NCBI GenBank assembly: GCA_003696625.1
Contig: RFGR01000052.1
Span: 1 to 40,252, forward strand
DNA length: 40,252 nt
Origin: Planctomycetota bacterium
GTDB lineage: Bacteria; Planctomycetota; UBA1135
Direction: 5' to 3'
Part shown: one piece after another, positions 31,292 to 39,378 of the stretch
Layout: every line of letters begins with the position of its first letter
Numbering within the stretch: the first letter of the stretch is position 1
Notes under the pieces: model-generated
What the model saw: the letters and a program-made list of their open reading frames with translations, nothing else
Database searches by the model: none
Told to the model about the DNA's origin: nothing
Translations under genes and position numbers: made by a program

Positions 31292-32653
31292 ATGTTCCAC
31301 CGCGTCTTCATCGCCAATCGCGGCGAGGTGGCGGCCCGGATCGTCCGGGCCTGCCGCGAACTCGGCGTCGAACCGGTCTGCGGCGCCTCGGCGGCCGACC
31401 TCGAGGCCGGCTTTCCCTATCTCGAGGAGGCGGCGGCCACGGTCCGCCTCGGCCCCGGCCCGGCGGCGGACTCCTACCTGAGGATGGAGACGGTGATCCA
31501 GGCCGCGAAGCAGACCGGCTGCTCCGCCGTCCACCCGGGCTGGGGCTTCCTAGCCGAGAATCCGGTGTTCGCCGCCCTCTGCCGCCAGCACGGTCTGGTC
31601 TTCATCGGCCCGGACCCGGCGGTGATGGACCGGATGGGCCGCAAGGTTCCGGCCCGGCGCGCCGCCCGCGCCGCCGGTCTGCCGGTCGTGCCCGGCTCGG
31701 AAGGGATCCTGCGCGACGCCGACGAGGCGGTCCGCGCCGCCGAGGAGGTCGGCTACCCGGTGGCGCTGAAGGCCGACGCCGGCGGCGGCGGCCGCGGCAT
31801 CCGCCGCTGCCGGGACGCGGCCGAGGTCCGGGCGGCTTTCGTCGAGGCCGCCCGCGAGGCGGCCGCCGCCTTCGGCGATCCCGCCCTCTACCTGGAGAAG
31901 TACCTGGTCGGCGGCCGGCACGTCGAGTTCCAGGTCTTCGGCGACGGCCGCGGCGCGGCCGTGCACCTCGGCGAGCGCGAGTGCTCGATCCAGCGCCGAC
32001 ACCAGAAACTCCTCGAGGAGGCGCCGTCGCCGGCCCTCGACCCGGAGCGGCGCGCCCGCTTCGGCCGGCTCTGCGCCGAGGCCGCGGCCCGCTGGCGCTA
32101 CGCCGGCGCCGGCACCATGGAGTTCCTCCTCGACCCGGACGGGGAACTCTGGTTCCTGGAGATGAACACCCGCCTCCAGGTCGAGCACCCGGTGACCGAG
32201 CAGATCACCGGCTGCGACCTCGCCCAGGCCCAGATTCGGGTCGCCGCCGGCCAGCCGTTGCCCTGGCGGCAGGAGGAGATCCGCTTCGACGGCCACGCGA
32301 TCGAGGCGCGCCTGAACGCCGAGGATCCGGACGCCGACTTCCGGCCCCAGCCCGGCCGGGTCGAACGGTTCCGGATCGGCGGGCCCGGCGTGCGGGTGGA
32401 CACCCACCTCGCCGACGGCTGCCGGATCCCGCCCCACTACGACTCCCTGCTGGCCAAGGTGATCGGCCACGGGCCGAACCGGGCGGCCGCGATCGCCGCC
32501 CTGGACGGCGCTCTGGCCGCCGCCGAGATCGTGGGGGTGCCGACCACCGCCCCGCTCCACCGCCGGATCCTGGCCCACCCGGACTTCCGCGCCGGCGCTT
32601 ACGACACCGCCTGGCTGGGGAAACTCCTGGAGAGCGAGCCGGCGACACCCTAG
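31292..32653 (+). CDS. Biotin carboxylase (AccC-like)
   Basis: A protein of 453 residues, normal for AccC. Signatures: IANRGEVAARIVRACRELG at the start, HPGWGFLAENP, MGRK, the ATP-grasp glycine loop KADAGGGGRGIR, GRHVEFQVFGD, ERECSIQRRHQKLLEEAPS, and FLEMNTRLQVEHPVTEQI with the active-site Glu and Arg. It carboxylates biotin on a carrier protein using ATP and bicarbonate. Usually accB lies next to accC; here no carrier or carboxyltransferase gene is adjacent, so it may serve either acetyl-CoA carboxylase or another acyl-CoA/pyruvate carboxylase. It has its own leaderless-type promoter. Confidence 0.9.
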   Translation: MFHRVFIANRGEVAARIVRACRELGVEPVCGASAADLEAGFPYLEEAAATVRLGPGPAADSYLRMETVIQAAKQTGCSAVHPGWGFLAENPVFAALCRQHGLVFIGPDPAVMDRMGRKVPARRAARAAGLPVVPGSEGILRDADEAVRAAEEVGYPVALKADAGGGGRGIRRCRDAAEVRAAFVEAAREAAAAFGDPALYLEKYLVGGRHVEFQVFGDGRGAAVHLGERECSIQRRHQKLLEEAPSPALDPERRARFGRLCAEAAARWRYAGAGTMEFLLDPDGELWFLEMNTRLQVEHPVTEQITGCDLAQAQIRVAAGQPLPWRQEEIRFDGHAIEARLNAEDPDADFRPQPGRVERFRIGGPGVRVDTHLADGCRIPPHYDSLLAKVIGHGPNRAAAIAALDGALAAAEIVGVPTTAPLHRRILAHPDFRAGAYDTAWLGKLLESEPATP

Positions 32654-32685
32654 AGGCGGACCGACCCAAGCATCGAATCGACCCC

Positions 32686-33297
32686 ATGAAGTACGCGACC
32701 CGTCTCCTCCTCGCCGCCGTCCTGCTGGCCGGCGCCCCCTTCGCCTTCCAGGCCCTGCGCGCCCAGGAACCGCAGGAACCCTCCGCCGACGAGATGACGG
32801 CGATGATGGCCGAGATGCAGAAGCTCGCCGCTCCGGGCGAGATGCACAAGCTGCTGGCCCGGATGGAGGGCGAGTGGAAGCTGGCTTTCGAGATGAACAT
32901 GCCCGGCGCCCCGCCGATGAAGTCGACCGGCAGCTCGACCGTCCGCATGGTCCTGGGCGGCCGCTATCTCCAAGAGGAGCTGAAGGGTTCCTTCATGGGC
33001 ATGCCGTTCGAAGGCCTGAACTTGATCGGCTACGACAACTTCCGAAAGGAATTCCACTCGACCTGGTTCGACACCTCGAGCACCTGGAAGACCACCGCCG
33101 TCGGCAGCTACGACCCCGCGACGAAGACCCTGGAGTTCCACGGCACGATGCGGGACATCGCCGACATGGAAGGGCGCCCTTACCGGATGACGACGACCGA
33201 GATCGACGCCGACCACTTCGTCTCCGAAATGTACGACACGATCCCGCCGCAGGGCGAGGTCAAGGTCATGACCATCCGCTACGAGCGGGCCGGCTAG
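32686..33297 (+). CDS. Secreted DUF1579 family protein
   Basis: A protein of 203 residues with a signal peptide (KYATRLLLAAVLLAGAPFAFQALRAQ, cleavage near 27). The mature part opens with a Met/Glu-rich helix (MTAMMAEMQKLAAPGEMHKLL), then the DUF1579 pattern: GEWKLAFEM, a VLGGRYLQEELKGSFMGMPFEG block, IGYDNFRKEFHSTWFDT and a series of strands ending TIRYERAG. The family forms a lipocalin-like barrel of unknown function and is common in Planctomycetota and Acidobacteria. The ATG at 32686 opens the signal peptide. The gap to the preceding gene is 32 bases, so it may be co-transcribed with it. Confidence 0.85.
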   Translation: MKYATRLLLAAVLLAGAPFAFQALRAQEPQEPSADEMTAMMAEMQKLAAPGEMHKLLARMEGEWKLAFEMNMPGAPPMKSTGSSTVRMVLGGRYLQEELKGSFMGMPFEGLNLIGYDNFRKEFHSTWFDTSSTWKTTAVGSYDPATKTLEFHGTMRDIADMEGRPYRMTTTEIDADHFVSEMYDTIPPQGEVKVMTIRYERAG

Positions 33298-33323
33298 GCC
33301 TGCCGCCGAACCGTCGAGGGCGC

Positions 33324-33329
33324 TAGGCT
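33324..33329 (+). promoter_or_regulatory. -10 like element of the sulfatase gene (leaderless type)
   Basis: TAGGCT ends seven bases before ATG 33337 in the 39-base gap after the DUF1579 gene. No Shine-Dalgarno sequence fits. Confidence 0.45.
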
Positions 33330-33336
33330 CGGGCGC

Positions 33337-34827
33337 ATGACGCGCGCCCGGACCTGCGCCCTCTTCCTGTTGTCCTCCGCCCCCTGGCTGACCTCGGCCG
33401 GCTGCGCCGCCGCCGGCGACGAGGCCCCGCCGCGGCCGCCCAACCTGGTCCTGATCCTGGCTGACGACCTCGGCTACGGCGAACTCGGCTGTTACGGCCA
33501 GGAGAAGATCCGCACGCCGCGGATCGACGCCCTGGCCGCCGAGGGAATGCGGTTCACCAACCACTACTCCGGCAGCCCGGTCTGCGCCCCCTCGCGCTGC
33601 GTGCTCCTGACCGGCCTCCACACCGGCCACGCCTTCATCCGCGACAACGACGAGATGCCGGAGCGGGGCGACGTCTGGCACGACCCGGAGCTGGAGGGTC
33701 AGCGGCCGATCCCGGACGAGACGGTCACCCTGGCCGAGCTGCTGCGGGCCCGCGGCTACGCCACCGCCGCGATCGGCAAGTGGGGCCTGGGCTGGGTCGG
33801 CTCGAGCGGCGACCCGAACGCGCAGGGCTTCGACTTCTTCCTCGGCCACGTCTGCCAGCGCGTCGCCCACAACCACTACCCGACCCACCTGTGGCGGAAC
33901 GGCGAGAAGCTGCCGCTCCACAATCCGCCGTTCTCGGCCCACCAGAAGCTGCCGGCCGACGCCGATCCGAACGACCCGACCAGCTACGTCGCCTACCGCG
34001 GGTGCGACTACGCGCCGGACCTGATGATCGAGGCGGCGTTGCGTTTCGTCCGCGACCACGCCGACCGGCCCTTCTTCCTCTACTACCCGACCCCGGTCCC
34101 GCACGTCGCCCTGCAGGTACCGGCCGACTCGCTGGCCGAGTACGAGGGCGCCTTCCCGGAGACCCCTTACCGCGGTGACCGCGGCTACCTGCCCCATCGG
34201 ACGCCGCGGGCGGCCTACGCGGCGATGATCACCCGCCTCGACCGCGACGTCGGCCGCCTGCTCGACCTGCTCGACGAACTCGGCCTGCGCGACGACACCC
34301 TGGTGGTCTTCACCAGCGACAACGGCCCGACCTGGGTCGGCGGGGTCGACAAGGACTTCTTCGCCAGCCAGGGTGGCCTGCGCGGGCGCAAGGCCCAGCT
34401 CTACGAAGGCGGCATCCGGGTGCCGGCGATCGTCCGCTGGCCGGGCCGGGTGCCGGCCGGGACGACCAGTGCCCTGCTGTCCGGTTTCCAGGACTGGCTG
34501 CCGACCTTCTGCGCCGCCGCCGGGGCGCCGATCCCGCCGGGCCTGGACGGCGTCAGCCTGCTGCCCGAGCTGACCGGCCGGCCGGAGGAGCAGGAGCGGC
34601 ACGAATACCTCTACTGGGAGTACGCCAAGCGGATGCAGGCGGCCCGTTTCGGCCGGTACAAGGCCTTCCGCCCCAAGCCTTCGGCACCGATCCAGATCTA
34701 CGACCTGGCCGAGGATCCGGCCGAGTCGCGCGACTTGGCCGGCGAGCGGCCGGAGCTGGTCGAGCGGGCGGCGGCGATCTTCGCCGAGGCCCACACCGAC
34801 TCGGAGTTCTTCCGGTTGCGTGGCTGA
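33337..34827 (+). CDS. Exported sulfatase (type I, formylglycine)
   Basis: A protein of 496 residues. The signal peptide ends near an AGC (residues 21-23) that may be a weak lipobox. The alkaline-phosphatase-fold sulfatase signatures are complete: metal-binding LILADDLGYGELGCYG with Asp43/Asp44, the C-x-P-S-R motif CAPSR with Cys83 as the residue converted to formylglycine, GKWGLG with the active-site Lys, PHVALQ, and FTSDNGP as the second metal site. It removes sulfate esters, probably from algal or host polysaccharides. The anaerobic or aerobic maturase is not in the window. The last 130 bases overlap the convergent hydrolase gene. Confidence 0.93.
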   Translation: MTRARTCALFLLSSAPWLTSAGCAAAGDEAPPRPPNLVLILADDLGYGELGCYGQEKIRTPRIDALAAEGMRFTNHYSGSPVCAPSRCVLLTGLHTGHAFIRDNDEMPERGDVWHDPELEGQRPIPDETVTLAELLRARGYATAAIGKWGLGWVGSSGDPNAQGFDFFLGHVCQRVAHNHYPTHLWRNGEKLPLHNPPFSAHQKLPADADPNDPTSYVAYRGCDYAPDLMIEAALRFVRDHADRPFFLYYPTPVPHVALQVPADSLAEYEGAFPETPYRGDRGYLPHRTPRAAYAAMITRLDRDVGRLLDLLDELGLRDDTLVVFTSDNGPTWVGGVDKDFFASQGGLRGRKAQLYEGGIRVPAIVRWPGRVPAGTTSALLSGFQDWLPTFCAAAGAPIPPGLDGVSLLPELTGRPEEQERHEYLYWEYAKRMQAARFGRYKAFRPKPSAPIQIYDLAEDPAESRDLAGERPELVERAAAIFAEAHTDSEFFRLRG

Positions 34828-35687
34828 GCCGGCACGTGCGCCAGCAGCCAGCGGTGGATCCGCTCGAGCGTCTCGGGCGAGCGGCGGTCGAACATCAGGT
34901 CGTGGGCGGTGCCGGGCAGGATCACCGCCTGGGCGCCGACCACCCGCGCCGAGCGCAGGGAGGCGTCCAGGCGCATGAGCGCGTCGGCCGCCGGCGTCAG
35001 CCAGAGAAGCGGGGTCCGCAGCCGGCGCGGCGGCCGCCAAAACGGTGGATTGTGCTGGAGCAGGACGAGCAGCGATTCGGGCGAGAGCCGCTGGCGGAGC
35101 TGCTCCGGCGCCATCGCCGACTCGCCGTTCAGGAACATCCGGCGGACGACGGCGGCGTTGCGGATGCAGGGAGTAGCGGTGCCGGTCAAGAAGCAGGCCA
35201 GCGAGCCGGTGAAGTCGTCCCGGAAGCGGTCGAGGATGACCGAGGTCATCTCCCGAGCCAGGACCGGCGCCGCCAGCACCGCCGCCGGCAGGTCGCTTCG
35301 CTCCTTGAGCAGGCGCAGGATCAGGGCGGCGCCGAGGCTGTGGCCGAGCAGCACCGGCGGCCGCTCGAGTCGCTCCACCTCGCTGCGCAGGAAGCGCAGG
35401 TAGTAGCCCTGGGTCGCCCAGCGGGGATGGCGCCCGGGGGCCGAACCGCCGTGCCCGGGCAGGCTAAAGGCGTGGCTCTCCCAACCGCGCTCGGCGAGCT
35501 GGATCTGCCACTCGCGCCAGCACCAAGCGCCGTGCCACATCCCGTGCACGAGCAGCACCGGCGGCCGCGCCTCGACCGCGCCGCCAGCCGGCCGGCAGCG
35601 CACCCGCTCGATCCCAGCCGCCAGGGAGCGGTCGAGTTCGGGCGCACCGGGCCCGCGGGAGATCGGTAGGGAGGCACGAAGGGCCAT
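34698..35687 (-). CDS. Alpha/beta hydrolase with overprinted C-terminal tail
   Basis: A protein of 329 residues. The alpha/beta hydrolase core is clear: oxyanion HGMWHG (49-53 region), SLPGHGGSAP, nucleophile elbow GHSLG at 115-119 with Ser117, and a C-terminal histidine in LPGTAHDLMF. Fold completion (a helix ending RIHRWLLAHV) is reached well before the stop. The final about 40 residues, rich in Ser/Arg/Ala, are read from the complementary strand of the sulfatase 3' end and have no domain character. Substrate unknown. It follows the GH116 gene by 43 bases, with a G-run (GAGGGGGGG) near the ATG that could act as Shine-Dalgarno site. Confidence 0.85.
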   Translation of the reverse strand: MALRASLPISRGPGAPELDRSLAAGIERVRCRPAGGAVEARPPVLLVHGMWHGAWCWREWQIQLAERGWESHAFSLPGHGGSAPGRHPRWATQGYYLRFLRSEVERLERPPVLLGHSLGAALILRLLKERSDLPAAVLAAPVLAREMTSVILDRFRDDFTGSLACFLTGTATPCIRNAAVVRRMFLNGESAMAPEQLRQRLSPESLLVLLQHNPPFWRPPRRLRTPLLWLTPAADALMRLDASLRSARVVGAQAVILPGTAHDLMFDRRSPETLERIHRWLLAHVPAQPRNRKNSESVWASAKIAAARSTSSGRSPAKSRDSAGSSARS

Positions 35688-35730
35688 CGTCCCCCCCTCA
35701 TCGGCGTCATCCGGGCTCCGGGTTGAGGGA

Positions 35731-38700
35731 TCAGGCCGGTCGGAGTTCGACTTCCAGGCTCAGGGTGCCGGGCTCGCTGAGTTCCAGCGGCTCCGACCAG
35801 CCGAGGAGCAGGCGGCGGCCGTCGAAGCGGAGGATTTTCAGCAGCGCCGGGCCGGGGAGGCGCTGCCAACGGATGCTGTCCGGGCGCCGGCCGGGCGGCA
35901 GCGCGAGCGCCAGGGTACGCAGGCGCAGGCGGCCGTAGCGGAGTTCGATCCGCGCCTCCAGGCGCTCCCCGTCGATCCGCTGGGCGTAGCTGCCCCAGCC
36001 TTCGGCGGTGGTGAAGGGGGCGCGGAAGTCCTCCGGCCCGAGCCGCGGGGCGAAGCCGAGGTGGCCGGCCGGACCGTCGTACTCGAAGCCGCAGAGGCCG
36101 GTCAGCACCCCCCAGGCGGCCATCGCTCGGGCGTAATGGTCGCCGCACTCGACCTCGTTCCAGGGATTCCGGCGCGCCGGGTGGTAGCGCTGGTGCACCG
36201 CGTGGCAGATCGCCAGCGCCTCGTCCACCATTCCCTCCCAGGCCAGGTGGCCGGCGACCTGGTACTCGATGCCGGTCCAGACCTCGTTGCGGTAGCGGGT
36301 CGAGCGCGGTCCCAGGTGCCGGCCCTTGGGCCAGGTGCAGGTGAAGAGCCCGGCCTCGCCCGGCTCGGCGAAGACCCGCTCGGGCGGGTGGGCGGCGTTC
36401 TGCGGTCCGACGTCGGGGGCCCAGTTGTACTTCCAGACCGCCCGCAGCGCGCTCCGCACCGCCTCGGCCGGGTAGAGGTAGCCGAGTCCGAGCTGGTGCG
36501 CCCAGCCCTGGCCGAAGAGCTGGTCGGCCAGGCAGCCGTCGGCGTACTGCCAATCCGGGTGCTCGGCCAGATCGACTTCCTGCTCGAACCACTCGCCGTT
36601 CCACAGCCGCGCCATGGTCGCGGCCGAGCCGCGTTCGAACAGGGCGCGGCAGCGGGCGGCAAAGGCCTCGTCGCCCTGGAGCCGGGCCATCTCCTCCCCT
36701 GCCCGCAGCGCGGCCAGGTAGAGCGAGCCGACCATCGTGTTGGCGCCCCAGTAGTCGATGTCGTAGGTGTTGTGCTGGAGGCCCTCGAGCAGGCCGTCGG
36801 CCTCGGCGCCGCCGTCCTGGCCGATCAGGAACTCCAGAGCCTGCCGGACCGCAGGCCAGACCCGGGTGAGAAAGGCTCCGTCCGGAGCGCACTGGTGCTC
36901 GCGCAACGCCTTGAGCACGTAGCCGGCCTGGGCGTCGCCGGCCCAGGCGCCCCAGCCCTCGCCGCGGAAGCGGATCTCGCCGGTCTCCGGGATGAAGCCG
37001 CCGTCGGGCGAGAAGTCCTGCCGCTCCCGCACGCTGCGCTCGAGTTCGGGGAAGAGCCGGGCCGGGGCGTGGGCGTAGTTCCAGACGTGGCCGCAGGTGC
37101 CGTGGCAGCAGCCGGCGCCCTCCCAGCCCCAGAAGCGGCCGTCGCGCCAGCGCTGGCAAGTCGCGGTGGCCAGGATCGAGACCGTCGAGCCGATCCGGTC
37201 GAGCAGCCAGCGCGGCAGGGTGGAGTCATAGAAGGTGGCGTGCCAGCGGCGGGTGGCGGCCTCGAGCCGCGGTAGCTCGGCCGCGAGATGCGCCGCCACC
37301 GCGACCGCGTCGGGGAAGGCCGCGGCGTAGGAGCGGCCGACCGGGCGGCCGGCGTTGCGCAGGTTCGGGAAGTGCCAGGCGAGGACGAAGACGGTCTCGC
37401 GCTCCTCGCCGGGCGCCAGCCGCAGCGAAGCGGTGGCCCGGCCGGCGGCGGCGTCGAGCCGCGGCTCGCCCGGTCCGAGCGGAGCCAGCACGACCTGGCC
37501 GAAGTCCGGCTGCTCCGCCAGCGGGCCGCCGCCGGCCGGCGCCGGCGCGTCGCGGAACTCGATCCGATCGACGTTGATGTGCCCCCAGCCGCCGGACTCG
37601 AGGTCGACGATCTCGATCCGGGCCGAGCGGCCGCGGAACTCGGCCACGTCCCAGTTGCGGACCTCGAGGCGCTCGCGGTTCTCGCCGCGGGCGCGGCGGA
37701 CGATCTCGTCCCCGACCAGCAGCCGGACCTCGGTCCGCCCCTCGTGGCCGCCGCCGCCGACCAGCAGGCTGATCCACGGCCGCTCGATCCGGAACTCGGG
37801 CGAGCGCAGCCGGCCCTGGAGGCGGTCGTCGCCGCCGAGGAAACTGTTCACCAGGCCCTGGCCGGCGTAGCCGTCGACCGGCTGCTGGTTCGGCAGCGTG
37901 CCACGGGCCGGACCGGCGCCGAAGGCCTCGCCCGAGACCTCCCAGTCGCCGTAGTCGGCGCCCTCGAAGTCGGCGAAGAGGAGCGGCGGCCGCTCCTCGG
38001 CCGCCGGCGGCGGTTCCTCGGCCCGGAACAGCAGGCCGCGCAGCCCGCGGCGGTGGAACTCCTCCTGGACCAGCCGGACGGCGCGGCCGGCGCGCGAGCG
38101 GAGCAGGACCGGGTTCTCGAGCCAGCCGGTCAACTCGACCTCGAGCGGCTCGGCGCCGTCGTTGCGCAGCCGCCAGCGCAGCACGGTGGCGGGGAACGAG
38201 GAGTCCGCGGCGCGGAGCGGGACGAAGGGCGAGAAGGCGGTCAGCTCGGCCGCCAGCGGGCAGTCGTCGTGGCGGTAGGAGACGAAGCCGAGCGGGTACT
38301 CGCCGCGGAAGCGGACGCCGGGGAAGCCCTCGCGGTCGAGGCGGCGCTCCCGCAAGGCGCCGCCGGCGCCGTCTGGGCGCCAGCGCAGCAGGAAACCCTG
38401 GTCGGGCGCGGTCCAGGGGACGAGGCGGTCGCCGCCGCGCACGGCCAAGCGGGCGCTCCGGCCGCGACGGTAGTTGACCCGGCCGTAGCCGCTGTTCGCC
38501 TCCTCGTTCGCGAGGTCCCAGCAGCCGAGGCGGCCGTCGCCGAGCAGGTAGAGCTGGCCGGCGCAGACGCCGCCGACCGGCATGCCGATCGTCTCGAGTT
38601 CGTCACCCGCGTACCAGACCGGCCGACCGCGCTCGCGCAGGCGGGCGAAGTCGGCGGTGCTGAGACCTTTGTCCTCCGGAACGTAGTGGTCGCCCCGGCG

Positions 38701-38832
38701 GAGAAGTTGGACCAGGTCGCGCCGGACCCGGCTCGGGGCGGCCCCGGCCGCGGCCAGGCCGGCGCCGCTCCGCTTGAGGAAGGCGCGGCGGTCGCAACAG
38801 CCGCCGCCCGCGTCACCACAGCAGCTGCTCAT
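35731..38832 (-). CDS. Tat-exported GH116-type glycoside hydrolase with inserted GH32-C-like domain
   Basis: A protein of 1033 residues. The N-terminus combines four cysteines (4, 5, 12, 13) with a twin-arginine motif DRRAFLKRSG, so export is folded through Tat. Residues about 65-285 are the N-terminal beta domain of GH116 (GIPVGG-like IGMPVGGVCAG, LGCWDLANE). Residues 286-428 are an insertion (FADFEGADYGDWEVSGEAFG to GGWGHINVDRIEF) that resembles the C-terminal module of GH32 levanases and sucrases. The (alpha/alpha) catalytic domain follows: Glu571 in GWEGAGCCHGTCGHVWNY is a candidate nucleophile and Asp691 in HNTYDIDYWG the likely acid/base. GH116 enzymes are beta-glucosidases or glucosylceramidases; the exact substrate here is open. 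TAGAAT lies six bases before the ATG. Confidence 0.85.
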   Translation of the reverse strand: MSSCCGDAGGGCCDRRAFLKRSGAGLAAAGAAPSRVRRDLVQLLRRGDHYVPEDKGLSTADFARLRERGRPVWYAGDELETIGMPVGGVCAGQLYLLGDGRLGCWDLANEEANSGYGRVNYRRGRSARLAVRGGDRLVPWTAPDQGFLLRWRPDGAGGALRERRLDREGFPGVRFRGEYPLGFVSYRHDDCPLAAELTAFSPFVPLRAADSSFPATVLRWRLRNDGAEPLEVELTGWLENPVLLRSRAGRAVRLVQEEFHRRGLRGLLFRAEEPPPAAEERPPLLFADFEGADYGDWEVSGEAFGAGPARGTLPNQQPVDGYAGQGLVNSFLGGDDRLQGRLRSPEFRIERPWISLLVGGGGHEGRTEVRLLVGDEIVRRARGENRERLEVRNWDVAEFRGRSARIEIVDLESGGWGHINVDRIEFRDAPAPAGGGPLAEQPDFGQVVLAPLGPGEPRLDAAAGRATASLRLAPGEERETVFVLAWHFPNLRNAGRPVGRSYAAAFPDAVAVAAHLAAELPRLEAATRRWHATFYDSTLPRWLLDRIGSTVSILATATCQRWRDGRFWGWEGAGCCHGTCGHVWNYAHAPARLFPELERSVRERQDFSPDGGFIPETGEIRFRGEGWGAWAGDAQAGYVLKALREHQCAPDGAFLTRVWPAVRQALEFLIGQDGGAEADGLLEGLQHNTYDIDYWGANTMVGSLYLAALRAGEEMARLQGDEAFAARCRALFERGSAATMARLWNGEWFEQEVDLAEHPDWQYADGCLADQLFGQGWAHQLGLGYLYPAEAVRSALRAVWKYNWAPDVGPQNAAHPPERVFAEPGEAGLFTCTWPKGRHLGPRSTRYRNEVWTGIEYQVAGHLAWEGMVDEALAICHAVHQRYHPARRNPWNEVECGDHYARAMAAWGVLTGLCGFEYDGPAGHLGFAPRLGPEDFRAPFTTAEGWGSYAQRIDGERLEARIELRYGRLRLRTLALALPPGRRPDSIRWQRLPGPALLKILRFDGRRLLLGWSEPLELSEPGTLSLEVELRPA

Positions 38833-38838
38833 GGCGGC

Positions 38839-38844
38839 ATTCTA
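38839..38844 (-). promoter_or_regulatory. -10 like element of the GH116 gene, overlapping an upstream stop codon
   Basis: On the minus strand TAGAAT (38844-38839) ends six bases before ATG 38832. Its first three bases are the TAG stop of the upstream lipoprotein gene. Confidence 0.5.
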
Positions 38845-39378
38845 ATCCGCGATCGGAGCCGCAGGCGGATCGGCGTCGCCGCAGTCGAGGATCACCTTCC
38901 AGGCGCCGTCCTGCCAGCGCCACCAGGTCAGGTACCAGCCGCGCGGCAGGGCGGCCGGCTCGGCGGCGGGTTCGGCGGCGGCATCGGTGGCCTCCAGCCA
39001 CCAGCGGCCCTGGGTGAAGCCGGTGCGGCCGTCGGCGAAGACGCCGGCCTGGGACGGCTCCCAGCGCAGCCGGGCGCCGGGCAGGGCGAAGACCGGCGCG
39101 TCGTGTTCCCGGATCGCGTCGAGGCCGCGGGTGACCGCGCCGGGGGTGACCGCGCCGGTCAGGTCCACCACCGGCAGGTCGGGCCGGGCGGCGTCGGCGG
39201 CGAACCAGCGCATCCAGCCGTCGAGGCCGTCGGCGGCGACCTCGGCGGCGAAGGCGCGGTCGGCGGCCAGGAGTTCCGCGGCGATCCGGTCGCCGGCCGG
39301 GCCGTCCCAGTGGATCGGGCGCGGGGCGGTGCAGGCGGCGGCGAGGAGGAGGAGAGGGAACAGGGAGAGGGGTTTCAT
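38842..39378 (-). CDS. Lipoprotein with SnoaL/DUF4440-like fold
   Basis: A protein of 178 residues starting at ATG 39378. The signal peptide ends in a lipobox LAAAC with cysteine 16. The mature part opens with a helix AELLAADRAFAAEVAADGLDGWMRWFAADA and ends with strands containing GFTQGRWWLEA, WYLTWWRWQDGAWKVILDCGD, the DUF4440/SnoaL-like (NTF2 fold) pattern. Family members have diverse or unknown functions. The ATG overlaps the TGA of the DUF123 gene in an ATGA junction, so the two are translationally coupled. Confidence 0.85.
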   Translation of the reverse strand: MKPLSLFPLLLLAAACTAPRPIHWDGPAGDRIAAELLAADRAFAAEVAADGLDGWMRWFAADAARPDLPVVDLTGAVTPGAVTRGLDAIREHDAPVFALPGARLRWEPSQAGVFADGRTGFTQGRWWLEATDAAAEPAAEPAALPRGWYLTWWRWQDGAWKVILDCGDADPPAAPIAD

